Shown here in pieces: positions 10,775 to 21,187 of a stretch of 64,000 nucleotides of DNA; position 1 is the first letter of the stretch, and each line of letters begins with the position of its first letter. The notes under the pieces were generated by a model. It was not told where the DNA came from. It saw only the letters and a list, made by a program, of their open reading frames with translations, and did no database searches. The stretch spans positions 3,488,046 through 3,552,045 of the forward strand of contig NC_052514.1 in the NCBI RefSeq assembly GCF_014356525.2. Direction: 5' to 3'. Source of the DNA: Nilaparvata lugens. Its lineage: Eukaryota > Arthropoda > Insecta > Hemiptera > Delphacidae. The position numbers were made by a program, and so were the translations under genes.

Positions 10775-11347
10775 CTCTGTTGTAGTTCTGACACTGTGTT
10801 ACTTGTAAATATTTGAAAAAGACTTACTTTTGTTGGAGTTGTGAGGAATGCATTTCACTCCTGAAGAGGAGCTTCATAAGCCTGACACCAGGGGCGCTTG
10901 CTCTTATGGGTTGGACTGTGTGCTCTTATGGGCCCCTGGTTTGATTGATTGATTGATTGAGTACTTTATTTATGTAGATTACAATATATACTGGCTTATA
11001 CACTTATTTACAATAGCTTACAATACAGCAATATTATAGATGAATTTACATAATAAGACTAAGAAAATAATTATTGAACTGTATATGATATGAAAAAGCA
11101 ATTTGTAATTAATAACTATAGATAATATTATATTGATATGCATCTACATAAATTGGCGGAGCTTTGGACATATCAATGTCCATTCTTCGGAAAGAATATT
11201 AAAAATATCCTCCCCACTAACTCTCTACCCTGGTGTGAGGCTGATGAAGCTCCTCTTCAGGAGTGAAATGCATTCCTTAATTCTCCAACAAAAGTAAGTC
11301 TTTTTCAAATATTTACAAGTAACACAGTGTATGAACTACAACAGAGT
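10775..11347. mobile_element. Family Q fold-back element with a LINE end inserted in its loop
   Basis: The left arm (10775-10899: CTGTTGTAGTTCTGACACTG through CACTCCTGAAGAGGAGCTTC) is the inverted copy of the right arm (about 11228-11347), roughly 120 bp each with few mismatches. The loop held CGCTTGCTCTTATGGG-type sequence until a 287-bp LINE 3' end inserted there. No coding capacity. Confidence 0.8.
10941..11227 (-). mobile_element. 5'-truncated LINE 3' end (same family as 56308-62727)
   Basis: Matches 56308-56600 closely: TTGATTGATTGATTGATTGA, GTACTTTATTTATGTAG, CATAAATTGGCGGAGCTTTG, and ends CTCCCCACTAACTCTCTAC. The 7-bp target duplication CCCTGGT is visible at 10934-10940 and 11228-11234. 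The tail on the minus strand is a TCAA repeat. Only 3' untranslated sequence remains. Confidence 0.9.
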
Positions 11348-11764
11348 GAAAATTGATGTTTCAAGACATACTTTTTACCCAATAAACTCATTATTACACA
11401 AATAAACGATACCCAATGAACGCAAAAATGATTCACGATCTAACAAAAAAATTTTGTTCTTCAACATAAATTATCTCTTTCAAGTAATCTATTCGATGAT
11501 GCATGAATCATGTGGTTGATTGGAAGAAAAACCATTAAATAGGTTGTGAAAATCCTATTAAACCTATGAAAAACCATTTAATAGTGCCTGATGGAACTGG
11601 GAACTGCAAACGATCAACTGGAATCGATTTCTATACGAAATTTACAAACAACGTCAAATCAGTTTTTGAACACAGATTTTCAGCTCGAATTAATATGTGT
11701 TACAAGTTCAAAGATCCAATATTGAGTTCGGAGTAAATTCCTGGAAAGTTGATCTGAAATTTCT
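11348..11764. other. No recognisable feature
   Basis: AT-rich sequence. Two similar phrases at 11530-11590 (AAACCATTAAATAGG and AAACCATTTAATAGTG) suggest a small decayed local repeat. Nothing else is seen. Confidence 0.4.
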
Positions 11765-12436
11765 TAATTTTTTTCAATCAACCAATCAATCAATTCATTT
11801 ATTTCACAAACAAACATAATAAAAATTAACAAAGAAAGACATAAAATGTGAAATTAAAGTGGACAACCCTAGGCATAAGCCCGATTGGGGTGTGCTACTC
11901 CTAATAGAACAACTAAAAATTCTCAGAGGAGTAAGGCCGCTCCGCTCTATAAATAAACTTAGCATAAATAAATTATAACTTAGAAGAAAATACATTTTTT
12001 TCTGCTACGGTAGCTCATCACATGAAAACAAGGATGAAGTAACTACATTATGAAAAAAAGGTATCCAGAGATAAAACCAAAAATAGAAAATTTACAATGC
12101 AAAATACATTGGTATTAGGTACTCTATTTTAGGTACTCTAAAAAAGGATACGTTAACTAGATTATTATTTGGAATTTAATAAATGATGAAATTTCTTATT
12201 TAAGAGTATCATCTTACAATTTCCAGAAATGACTCACAGTCATTAACACTGAGCAGGTAGTTTTTTAAACATTTCAGAAATGAATGTGAAAGTTCCTGGC
12301 AATTTAGATAATGCGACACTAGATTGAACAATCTAGGACCATTAAAATAATATAAATGTTGGAAATTCGATTGTGGAACCTGAACCATAATCCGTCTAAA
12401 GTTATATCTCACATCTCTAATGAGATTTTCATTCAA
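11765..12436 (-). pseudogene. 5'-truncated LINE: ORF2 C-terminus, 3' UTR and tail
   Basis: On the minus strand the frame from 12436 to 12209 reads a LINE-like C-terminus: RRIMVQVPQSNFQHLYYFNG, then GPRLFNLVSHYLN and FLKCLKNYLLS. This is the usual pattern of a non-LTR ORF2 end (a G.RLFN.L motif followed by a K..KNYLL tail). It ends in the typical way, with an AT-rich 3' part and a tail of ATTGATTGGTTGATTG-type repeats at 11765-11790 on the minus strand. It appears to be a LINE type distinct from the full-length one in this window. Confidence 0.65.
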
Positions 12437-13132
12437 ACTCCTAAGAAAAAAAGCTTCAATACTTTATAAACAGAACAAATCACAAATAAAAAATAACATT
12501 TTGAATTGTTTTTGTAAATAAATAGGAATTAAGTTATGTAAATTGAAAGTACGTCAAAAGATTTATTATTGGATGTATCTTGAGATACAAATATCGGCCA
12601 TGAATGATCAGTTCTAGGTGTTCTGGTTATTTTGACCTATTACTGTAATCAACATTGAGAATTATTATTATTTCAGAGAATATGTAAATTTTAGAGAATG
12701 TAGAATATTTATTCCAAGATCCATAACTGATATTAGCTTTCCAAGATCATACTCATTCTTATGGGATGCATATTTTTGAGTTTAAACCTTCTATTCTAGA
12801 GCAAAAAAAAAAAAAAACTCTCAGACAGCTAAAAACAAGTAATAGGTTTCAGCAATGAGCTATAAATAGGTTTCAGTTATTTTTGTACCAGTTCTTTTAC
12901 AACACTGTCTCCATATTTTTCTCCATATTCATTGTACATTCATCTCCACACATATTATCTCCATCTCAGACTAATAAATTGGCGAATCTAATTCACGCAA
13001 ATACCGTGTGTTATCTTGGAACAGCAACCGAATTGCTTTGTGGGAGCGTAGCATTAAATAAATAGGGCACCAGGTTCTTGTCAGGGTGCCAACGTTTGAC
13101 ATGCGGAACAAGGCTTGCTGTGTTTTGCACAG
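12437..13132. other. No recognisable feature
   Basis: AT-rich DNA with an A14 run near 12804. No gene or repeat recognised. Confidence 0.45.
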
Positions 13133-13466
13133 AATAATTTTGCCGCAAAAATATAAGGTAGGAGAGATTACAGAAGGAGGAGGTGGAAGAGCATGAAAGG
13201 AAAGAGTAGGATAAGGAAAGGAGAATGAACGAGGAGAAGATGAAGAAGGACAGTTGGCGGAGAAAGATCTACTAGATAGAAGAGAGAAGAAGAAATTGAA
13301 GGATAATTTTGCCGCAAAAATATAAGGTAGGAGAGATCACAGAGAGAGGAGGAGGAAGAGAATAAAAGGGAGGAGTAGGATAAGGAAAGGAGATTGAACG
13401 AGGAGAAGATGAAGAAGGACAGTTGGCGGAGAAAGATCTACGAGAAAGAAGAGAGGAGAAGAAATG
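13133..13466. repeat. Tandem duplication of a 170-bp unit
   Basis: ATAATTTTGCCGCAAAAATA starts at 13133 and again at 13303, and both copies continue through GGTAGGAGAGAT, an AGGAAAGGAGA stretch and GAAGGACAGTTGGCGGAGAA. The copies are closely similar with a few substitutions. The duplication forms the left edge of the long GAA-rich block. Confidence 0.9.
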
Positions 13467-13651
13467 AGTGAGAAGAAGAGGTGGAAGAAAAATAAGTTTG
13501 AGGAGAAAAAGTAGTATGAGGAGGAGGGTATGGGCAGGAGGAATGAGAGGAAGAAGAAGATGATGAAGATAAAGAATTATAACAGCAGGAGAAAAAAAAG
13601 TAAGAAGAAGTAGTTTAGGCATGCACGCAAAAAAAAAAAAAAGAAGAAGAA

Positions 13652-13682
<31 letters not shown>

Positions 13683-14712
13683 AGAAGAGAAACGAAGAAG
13701 AAGAAGAAGAGAAAAGAAGAAGAAGAAGAATATCAAGATGAAGAGAAAGATGAAGAAGAAGAAGAAGGAGACGAAAATGCCGAAGGAGAAGTAGGAGGAC
13801 GCGAGAGGGTAGATGTTATTGGAAGGATCTGTCATATAATTCAAGATTGAGGGAGGAAAGCAGAGAGGAAAAGGTTAAAAGCAAGATTTAGAGGTTAGCA
13901 GGAAAGAAAAATGATTGAGGAGTAATAGAGTAATAGAGGAGAAAGAGAGTGAAGACAAAGAAAAAAAGAAGACAAACACGAAAAATAATGAGAAATATTA
14001 GGAGAAAGAGAAGGAGGAAGAAGATGAAAGAACAACGAAAATAAAGAGTACATGAATGGAGAATAACAAGAAGAGGAATGAGGAAAGGAGAAAGAGAATG
14101 GAGAGGAGTGTGAGTATGAGTGGGAGGGGGACAAGAGTGGAAATGATGAGGAGCTGGAGAATGAGGCGGAGGTGGGGAGTGAGTATCTAGGTGGATAGAA
14201 GAAGATGGAAAAACGAATGAGAAGGAAAAGGTTGAGGAGGAGAGGAAATGAAAGAGGAGGATGTTCGGGAGGAGGTGTAATAGCGAGTGGTGTTAAGAAG
14301 TGAGATAGAAAAGGAGGAAAAGTATGAGAAGGAGAAGATGAGGAAGAGGGAGAAGAAGACAAAGAGCGAGAAGATGAAGAAGAAGAAGATGGTGAGAAGA
14401 AGAGAACGAGGCAGTAGAAAAACAAGAAGAAGAAGATGGTGATGAAGAAGACGAGGCAGAAGAAAAAGAAAAAGAAGAAGAAGAAAAAGATGGTGATGAA
14501 GAAGAAGATGAGGCACTAGAAAAGGAGAAGAAGAAGAAGAAGATGGTGATGAGAAGAAGACGAGGCAGTAGGAAAAATAAAGGAGAAAGAAGAAGAAAAG
14601 AACTAAGAAGAAGAATAGAAGATAATAAGAAGAAATAATATGGTGATGAAGAAGGAGATAAGGCAGTAGAGAAACAAGAAGAAGGAGGAGAAGATAAAGA
14701 GAAAGAAGTAAT
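13467..14712. repeat. Purine-rich GAA/GGA low-complexity block
   Basis: About 1.25 kb in which the plus strand is mostly A and G, built from degenerate GAA, GGA and GAG triplets (tightest at about 13640-13780 and 14380-14560). The long leucine/serine/phenylalanine frames this creates on the minus strand reflect only triplet composition; I do not regard them as genes. The asymmetry ends sharply near AATTTTGCGCCTGCAC. Confidence 0.9.
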
Positions 14713-15224
14713 TTTGCGCCTGCACTAAGCCGACACACGGGACATTGTTATATAAACTTAGCAACTTAACGAGCAATGCGTGCCTAACTTGTGTAATAGG
14801 ATTCAGGCTGTCTCCAAAAGTAGGCTATCCAGAAAGAGAGGCCACTTTTGTGCCCTACCTCACACTAACACTAACCTCAAACTAGCACTAACCTAACACT
14901 AACACTAACCCAACACTCACCTGGTCCAGAGCACAATCACCCAAAAGCTATTGTCAAAAAGCGGTAACACTCAGCCCAAAGAATAGAGAATATGCCACTG
15001 AATTTCGGCACAAATGCGATCTTTGTTTCATAAAAACCATCCTTCCAGTCTTCAAACTGAGAATGACACTTCAATTCTCTTTGAAATAGACAAAAATTTA
15101 ATGTTCATATATTATCCGAGATTATTAGTGACAACAGTTTCTATTAAATGAATGAATGACAGAGAAAATAGCGCTATCTTTTTCTTCCTCTGCAATGCTG
15201 CAAGACATTTTTTCAACACAGGAA
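14713..15224. other. Unassigned; degenerate CACTAAC repeats
   Basis: Positions 14860-14930 carry a degenerate ACTAACCTAACACTAAC-type tandem, echoed in weaker form at 16225-16255. The remainder has short pieces resembling family F internal sequence (AGATAGCGCTATC-like near 15165) but no clear element. Confidence 0.5.
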
Positions 15225-15660
15225 TATTTCAAATCAAAAAACTTTTCATTATTTGTGTTCATTAATCAATAATTAAAACATTTATAATAATATCATCTTA
15301 TTGTCATTTGAAAGAATAAAAAAGTATAAACTTAAACTCCCACATAATTGAACATCATATTTTATGTTATTTAGACAAATCAGAATGAAAAATAACAATA
15401 CTTGGACAATTTCCTGATAATCAGATTACCTCAGATTTGCTAGAGCTATCACCTTCCACTTCTGCTTTCGGAAGTGCTTAGTAAACAACTATTCTAAAAT
15501 TATATATTGTTTATTTTCGTGTGTGGCGAAAAATAGCGTTCGCACCACGGGCAAAAATGGTTTTCCGGCTCTCAATCATTTACAGGCCTCGGACTTGAAA
15601 ACCGATTTCGAGCCGGAAAAGTCTCATTTTCGGCCCTAGGTACGAAATATACTATTCCAA
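15225..15660 (+). mobile_element. Family N repeat, one arm
   Basis: Matches 25640-26070 and 63860-64000: AAACTTTTCATTATTTGTGTTC, ATTTATAATAATATCATC, CCCACATAATTGAACATC, CTCAGATTTGCTAGAGC, GCTTTCGGAAGTGCTTAG, then GTGTGGCGAAAAAT and GGGCAAAAATGG. At 25.5-26.5 kb two such arms face each other; here only one arm is present. No coding capacity. Confidence 0.75.
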
Positions 15661-16075
15661 AACTGGGCGTAGTCGTAGTTTTTGTGATAATCACTGGTTT
15701 CTGATTTCTATAATTGGGAATGTTTTTCCTTTACAAAATAAAACATCCCTGAATAATTCAAAATAACTGACATTTTACACTATTTTCTCTTTATTTTATT
15801 TTTTGTTCAATTTTCTAGTTTTTCGAAATTTAATTTCATTCTCTAATCATATCAACCGAACCCCAAATTTCGGAAAGCCAATTTTGTGACTCCTGCTGTT
15901 TAAAGTCTTTTTGTCTCATAACTTACCGCTCGCATTGCGGGCCAAATCCCGAGCTGGGGAACCGGCCCTTAATCTTTATTATGAAGATAATTGAATAATT
16001 GAAAAATATAAAACATAATAAATAATTATGAAATAATTAAAAATTAATTATAAAATATAATTAATTATTTCCGAC
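15661..16075. repeat. Moderately repeated AT-rich stretch shared with 63505-63685
   Basis: GGGCGTAGTCGTAGTTTTTG, CCTGAATAATTCAAAATA and GTTCAATTTTCTAGTTTTTC recur at 63505-63685 next to another family N copy, so this block is probably part of the same or an adjoining element. Near 15935 CCCGAGCTGGGGAACCGGCC resembles the family O end at 52750-52778. Confidence 0.5.
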
Positions 16076-16195
16076 AAGAATGAACAGTTGATATTACATC
16101 AGATATACCGGTATCAGCTACCTTCTATAGAGGGCAGTGACAAGGCAAAGGATCGGCAACGATGTTCTCCTATCTTTCTCCACTGCTTCTATAAC
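16076..16195 (-). mobile_element. Family F element, partial
   Basis: Minus-strand match to the first third of family F: CAGTGGAGAAAGATAGG-like, GTTGCCGATCCTTTGCC, and GAAGGTAGCTGATACCGG. The terminal sequence is damaged and the other half is absent. Confidence 0.65.
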
Positions 16196-16273
16196 CATCA
16201 AGAAGGAGAGGCCTCTTTTGTGTTCTTCCCCACACTAACACTAACCTAACACAAACAATTTTAACCCACTGTT

Positions 16274-16847
16274 ACTAGTAGTTCTGTGAACAGTAGACCT
16301 CAAGCGGTATTCTCATCCACAAGTACCTGATTGAAACTATAGACCTTATGGAAATACAGCAATAGACTGGCTTCTCCACACATCTGTATAGAGACCTCAC
16401 TTGTCAGCTGATTTATAATGAATAATTTATTCTATAGTCTGATTTTTACTATAATATTGACGTATGAAGGAGGCTCCTTTTTCCTGCAACTGTCTACAAC
16501 GTTGATGGAAAGATACATTTTCAAGATGTTCGATGTTTCTGAACGGGTAGTATTATAGTCCACTAAACAGCTGATTTATGATGAATAATTCTATAGTCTG
16601 ATTTTTACTATAATATTGACGTATGTAGAAGGCTCCTTTTTCCTTTTATATTATCCTTGAAATGCAAAATTGCCAAAAACCTTGTATATAAGTCGACGCG
16701 CAATTAAAAAATGAACATACCTGTCAAATTTCATGAAAATCTATTACCGCATTTCGCCGTGAATGCGCGACATATAAACATGTAAGACATTAAGAGAAAT
16801 GCCGAACCGTCGACTTGAATATTAGACCTCACTTCACTCGGTCAATA
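16274..16847 (+). mobile_element. Family B element, copy 2, with an internal duplication
   Basis: Has the family's two ends (ACTAGTAGTTCTG and CACTCGGTCAAT). The GTCAGCTGATTTATAATG to GGAGGCTCCTTTTTCC segment occurs twice (about 16400-16485 and 16565-16650). Between them lies a 75-bp sequence (CAACTGTCTACAACGTTGAT to GGGTAGTATTATAGTCCAC) also found, doubled and inverted, in the long copy at 22722-23366. This copy therefore sits between the long and short forms of the family. Confidence 0.8.
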
Positions 16848-16884
16848 ATAAGAAAATATATCCTCTTGAAGAATAAAATATAAT

Positions 16885-17060
16885 TTATTATTTCCAACAG
16901 AATGAACAGATTATATTAAAATCAGATATACCGGTATTAGCTCCTTCTATCACAGATGTAACTGTTCAGTTAGTCTATGCTTCTATAGAAGGCAGTGGTA
17001 AGGTAGAGAATCGTTAACGCTGTTCTCCTATCTTTCTCCATTTCCATTACAACGTGAACC
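16885..17060 (-). mobile_element. Family F element, partial
   Basis: Minus-strand match to the outer part of family F: AAGGTTCACGTTGTAATGG, GAAAGATAGGAGAACAGC, and further in CCGGTATATCTGATTTTAAT. A ~50-bp insertion interrupts it (GTAACTGTTCAGTTAGTC near 16955). The distal half is missing. Confidence 0.65.
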
Positions 17061-18084
17061 TTGCTATACTCTTTCTCAAGTTGAATACATTACTAAAAAT
17101 AAAACCTTCTCATTGTAGACCCCAGCAAAATTCTCAGCTCTCTTCAACCAAAACCGAGTTCTTGGAAATTTCTAGTTCCATCATATTTAGCAAAGACAAG
17201 CACTTTAAGCAAGAAACACACAGAGACTCTTCTCGGCTCCAAACAAAGATAATATTATTCAGACAATGATTGATGATTCAGGGAGGAATTCAGAAAATAA
17301 ACAGACCCACTCTCTCACAGTTTTTATGTGTCAAAAAATACTCAAGTTAGCTCCAACTAGGCAGACATTTATTTCTATGGCGAGATTCACTTCAAACTGT
17401 CAGCATTGATTCAATGAGAAACATTGATGTTATCCATGAGGAATGCTGACAGTTTTAAGTGAATCTCACTTTAGATACGTTCGTCTAAATTTTATATTTA
17501 TTTATTCATTATTTTAACAAGAAATGAGTTTGCTTTGACAGTATTGGTTGAACGGAAAGCATTGATGTCATTTAAAAGCTATGATGACAATTCAAAGTGA
17601 ATCAAATACAGCATTTCTGCAAGTAAACTGTCATTAAGAGTCAACCGACCCTAGACATTCATGCGGACACTATCCAACATTTTTCATGACTAGTAGTCCT
17701 AAAAACTATTCGAGCTGTCATTGGCTGACTAAATGTGTGGCTGTTGCCAAAATGTGTCCACTTCACAGCGCAAAAAATGGGTTAATTAGCTTCTGTGAGC
17801 TCGACTAATTTGGGAGATGAGAGGTGAACGATAATAACAGTCAGTTGCTGAACAGTGTTGCCGAAACACAACTGAAATTTTTGTAAAGTTGGCATCAGTT
17901 GTTTAATTACAAAGAGTTGAGATTTGCGTGACGAATTTCTGAAACAACCTTTTGTTTGTTTCACAATAGACTACTATTATATTTTAATTGACTACTATAT
18001 TGGAATATTTCATTTTAATAATTGTCCATTTCAGAAGCATGATGTCAAACGAGTGCCTACCTATAGTAAAATTCATGTTTTCTG
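17061..18084. other. Unassigned kilobase, with family V elements
   Basis: The region has no coding frame I recognise. It contains the family V element (17381-17470) and a second, decayed one at about 17535-17605 (TTTGACAGTATTGGTTG, GCATTGATGTCATTT, CAAAGTGAATCAAAT). Confidence 0.45.
17381..17470. mobile_element. Short inverted-repeat element, family V
   Basis: CGAGATTCACTTCAAACTGT at the left pairs with ACAGTTTTAAGTGAATCTCA at the right, enclosing CAGCATTGATTCAATG and CATTGATGTTATCC. It is about 90 bp, an almost complete hairpin. Related copies are at 52989-53080 and, decayed, at 6820-6900, 17535-17605 and 54755-54785. Confidence 0.75.
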
Positions 18085-18200
18085 AAATAGAGGACCTTGA
18101 AACGTCTTAGAGATTTGAGATTAGGGTACCTTAAATTTTTTTGGAGAGCGATACTTTCCTTACCAATGTTAGTAGGTTGGGCAAGGAGAGTGGAAAATGT
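18085..18200 (-). repeat. Family A end fragment
   Basis: GACCTTGAAACGTCTTAGAG, GGGTACCTTAAATTTTTTTG, GCGATACTTTCCTTACC and GGGCAAGGAGAGT match the left end of the family A copy at 39463 in inverted orientation. Confidence 0.75.
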
Positions 18201-18263
18201 TTATATACAAGGAGCGTATAAATGTTTAACATTAAAAAAATGTTAAACTTATAAACCTGTATT

Positions 18264-18681
18264 ATTGACAAAACGAAGTGAGGTCTAAGATTCAAGTCGA
18301 CGGTTTGGCATTTCTCTTAATGTTTAAATGCTTATATGTTTATATGTTGCGCATTTACAGCGAAACGCGGTAATAGATTTTCATGAAATTTGACAGGTAG
18401 GCCTATGTTCCTTTTTTAATTGTGCGTGGACGTATATAGGAGGTTTTGAGAAATTTTGCACTTCAAGGATAATATAAAAGGAAAAAGGAGCCTCCTTCAT
18501 ACGCCAATATTAGAGTAAAAATCAGACTCTAGAATTATTCATCATAAATCAGCTGACAAGTGATTACACAGATGTGTGGAGAAGCCAGTCTATTGCTGTA
18601 TTTCCATAAGGTCTATAGTTTCAATCAGGTACTTGTGGATGAGAATACTGCGTGAGGTCTACTGCTCATAGAACTACTAGT
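18264..18681 (-). mobile_element. Family B element, copy 3
   Basis: Inverted copy, from the end sequence TTGACAAAACGAAGTGAGG to TCTATGAGCAGTAGACC-like and ACTAGT at 18681. All internal landmarks are present, with only a short octamer region. It lies about 290 bp from copy 4, in opposite orientation. Confidence 0.85.
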
Positions 18682-18689
18682 TTAAATCT

Positions 18690-18959
18690 AGAACTTAGCT
18701 AAATCACGAGCTCGAAAACCGGCCATAAGTGTGACATATGATAAGCTATCGCTTGGATAAGTTAAGAATTCTGCGCATGCTATTTCCGTTGAAAGGATGA
18801 CCGCTCCAGCCAACTTCTCTGAACATGATTCATGAGTTATAAAGTCGGTTCCCGCTGGTTCAAAACCAACCTGAAACCGTAGGTCCATTTATCTTTCATT
18901 ATCATCCGCCTCATCACTTACGCACGAGCATGTGGGTATCACCCTCAGCAAAAAAAAAA
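18690..18959 (+). repeat. SINE-like element with a tRNA-type B box, copy 1
   Basis: Around 18850 lies GGTTCAAAACC, an exact match to the RNA polymerase III B-box pattern (GGTTCRANNCC), inside CGCTGGTTCAAAACCAACC. It is followed by GTAGGTCCATTTATC, a region with CATCCGCCTCATC and GGTATCACCCTCAGC, and an A9 tail. A second copy with the same order and an A7 tail is at 38529-38657. I cannot locate a clear A box, so the tRNA origin is likely but unproven. The first part (18690-18730, TCTAGAACTTAGCTAAATCA) resembles a family O end. Confidence 0.55.
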
Positions 18960-18972
18960 CAAATTTTCAACA

Positions 18973-19878
18973 TACTAGTAGTTCTGTAACAGTAGACCTC
19001 ACGCAGTATTCTCATCCACAAGTACCTGATTATAAAATAGACCTCATGGAAATACAGCAATAGACTGGCTTCTCCACACATCTGTGTAATCACTTGTCAG
19101 CTGATTTATGATGAATAATTCTAGAGTCTGATTTTTACTCTAATATTGGCGTATGAAGGAGGCTCCTTTTTCCTTTTATATTATCCTTGAAGTGCAAAAT
19201 TTCTCAAAACCTTCTATATACGTCGACGCACAATTAAAAAAGGAACATACCTGTCAAATTTCATGAAAATCTATTACTGCGTTTCACCGTAAATGCGCAA
19301 CATATAAACATTTAAACATTTAAACATTTAAACATTTAAACATTTAAACATTTAAACATTTAAACATTTAAACATTTAACATTTAAACATTTAAACTTTA
19401 AACATTTAAACATTTAAACATTTAAACATTTAAACATTTAAACATTTAAACATTTAAACATTTAAACATTTAAACATTTAAACCTTTAAACATTTAAACA
19501 TTTAAACATTTAAACATTTAACATTTAAACATTTAAACATTTAAACATTTAAACATTTAAACATTTAAACATTTAAACATTTAAACATTTAAACATTTAA
19601 ACATTTAAACATTTAAACATTTAAACATTTAAACATTTAAACATTTAACATTAAACATTTAAACATTTAACCATTTAAACATTTAAACATTTAACATTTA
19701 AACATTTAAACATTTAAACATTTAAACATTTAAACATTTAACATTTAAACATTTAAACATTTAAACATTTAAACATTTAAACATTAAACATTTAAACATT
19801 TAAACATTTAAACATTTAAACATTAAGAGAAATGCCAAACCGTTGACTTGAATCTTAGACCTAACTTCGCTCGGTCAA
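18973..19878 (+). mobile_element. Family B element, copy 4, expanded by an octamer array
   Basis: Carries both family ends and all internal landmarks, but is twice the usual length because the short AACATTTA stretch near the 3' part has grown to about 520 bp (19306-19825). After the array it resumes with AAGAGAAATGCCAAACCG and GACTTGAATCTTAGACC. Apart from the array it differs little from copy 1. Confidence 0.9.
19306..19825. repeat. Octamer tandem array (TTTAAACA)n
   Basis: About 65 head-to-tail copies of TTTAAACA, with occasional seven-base or variant units (ATTTAACA, ACTTTAAA, ACCTTTAA). The unit contains the palindrome TTTAAA, so both strands carry almost the same repeat. Each of the other family B copies has only one to a few units at this place. 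Confidence 0.97.
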
Positions 19879-20440
19879 AAATTGACTCTCTATGTAACTA
19901 CAGTCCACCATTTGATAGGCTCGGTTCTTATCGAGCCGCTTGCCCTCAGGGAATGACATTAGCCTAGCCAGGCAACAGCCTCCTTGAAAAAGACGAACGA
20001 AAAATCGATCACATCCTCCCTCCCCTCTCAAGACACCCTCTACCACACCACCCTCCTCCCCCCCCCCAACAATCTCGCCTACGATCAACTACTAATGCCT
20101 TGAAAAGCCATTTACAGTGAGAATGCCTCCGGAATTTTCTTGGTGCTCCTTTGAGGAGAAGCGGGGAAAATCCTAACTTGCACCCTTCAACAGCAATTCA
20201 AACTACCCTTGGAACACCCTCCTCATTCAGAAAAGATCTCTCTCACAGTTCTCGGACATTGGAATTCTTCGCCAACAGAATTCAAACGAGTTCCATCCTA
20301 ATGATCTCTGCGTTATCAGTACTACCTCCACTACAGACTTGCATAGATTTGCGATTCGCTTTTCTCAAGAGAGTTTGACTCAAGTTTTCTAACTTATACC
20401 ACAGAGGAAAGAAGCACTTTATGCTTATTCCGTGCTTATA
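19879..20440. other. No recognisable feature
   Basis: A stretch with C/G-rich patches (CACCACACCACCCTCCTCCC and a C9 run near 20061). Open frames of about 75 codons on both strands match nothing I know. Confidence 0.4.
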
Positions 20441-20717
20441 CCTTAGAGAAACAATAGCGTAAGTAGATATCCCATGGTATAGGGCGTTTATGTCGTAACT
20501 GTTACTGTTATCTCAAGCCGATTACTGTCGATTATTGTCGATTCTTACTGTTTTGACCGGGTAAGTGTGTATGGACGGCACAGTATGAGAGACTACCAGC
20601 GTCACACAGCTTCACGGGAAAGAACTATGTGGACTATCGGCGTGAGATAGCAGTAGAAGTTGCGACATAAACGCCCTATACCATGTGATATCTACTTATG
20701 CTATCGTTTCTCTATGG
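20441..20717. mobile_element. Family E inverted-repeat element, copy 1
   Basis: The left end TTAGAGAAACAATAGCGTAA, GATATCCCATGGTATAGGGC is inverted at the right: GCCCTATACCATGTGATATC, TATCGTTTCTCTATGG. The arms continue through GTTATCTCAAGCCGAT and CTGTCGAT repeats, and CAGCGTCACACAGCTTCA lies inside. It is about 277 bp and non-coding. Other copies: 27389-27811, 49322-49599 and 54117-54392. Confidence 0.85.
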
Positions 20718-20928
20718 TTTTACTCAAGTTTTCTAACTGTGCGAAAATTCCAGACTTTAATGTAGTACATTAGTGCCTCGAGTTCTCAGTGTGTCAAGTT
20801 ATCAGTACGTCAAGTTCTCAGAGCGTCAAGTTTGACCAGTCCTGGATATATAAAAGGGAATGGGAAGTTGAGCAATTCAGTGGGTCAGGTTTCCACGGCA
20901 TCATGTGTTCGTTGCAGACTGATAAGGT

Positions 20929-21170
20929 GCGTACAGACTTTCGCTCTGCTCCACAACCGAACGTCACTCCAGCAGAGCGATAGATGATCGACCGGCGAGC
21001 AACAGTGGTTCGACCGGGGAACGCGAGAAGATTTAACATCTTCCGTAACGTTCATGATGGGTGCGTGGGCGGAGCGACTGTAGTTCGATGGAGGAACGAA
21101 GGCGGTACGAGGGCTGTACGAGGGAGGAGCGTGCTCGGTGCGGGTTGGAAGAGCGTATATGGGTACGCAG
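20929..21170. mobile_element. Short element inserted in the left arm of the large inverted repeat
   Basis: This 240-bp stretch is absent from the matching right arm. It begins AAGGTGCGTACAGACTTTCG and ends CGTATATGGGTACGCAGC, so its ends share inverted TGCGTAC and CGCTCT blocks and resemble the ends of family C. Its interior is GC-richer than the surroundings (GACCGGGGAACGCGAGAAG). Confidence 0.6.
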
Positions 21171-21187
21171 CTATAGATAGTCAGATG

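Noticed and set aside
13272..14738. Open frames of 176-190 codons on the minus strand
   Set aside because: They are leucine/serine/phenylalanine strings produced by the GAA/GGA triplets of the plus strand; several frames are open at once and no domain is visible.
14860..14940. Telomere-like repeat (CACTAACCTAACACTAAC)
   Set aside because: Does not match the insect TTAGG/CCTAA repeat regularly, is only ~80 bp and degenerate, and lies inside ordinary repeat DNA.
19306..19825. CRISPR-like array
   Set aside because: The octamer units follow each other without spacers and the context is eukaryotic.
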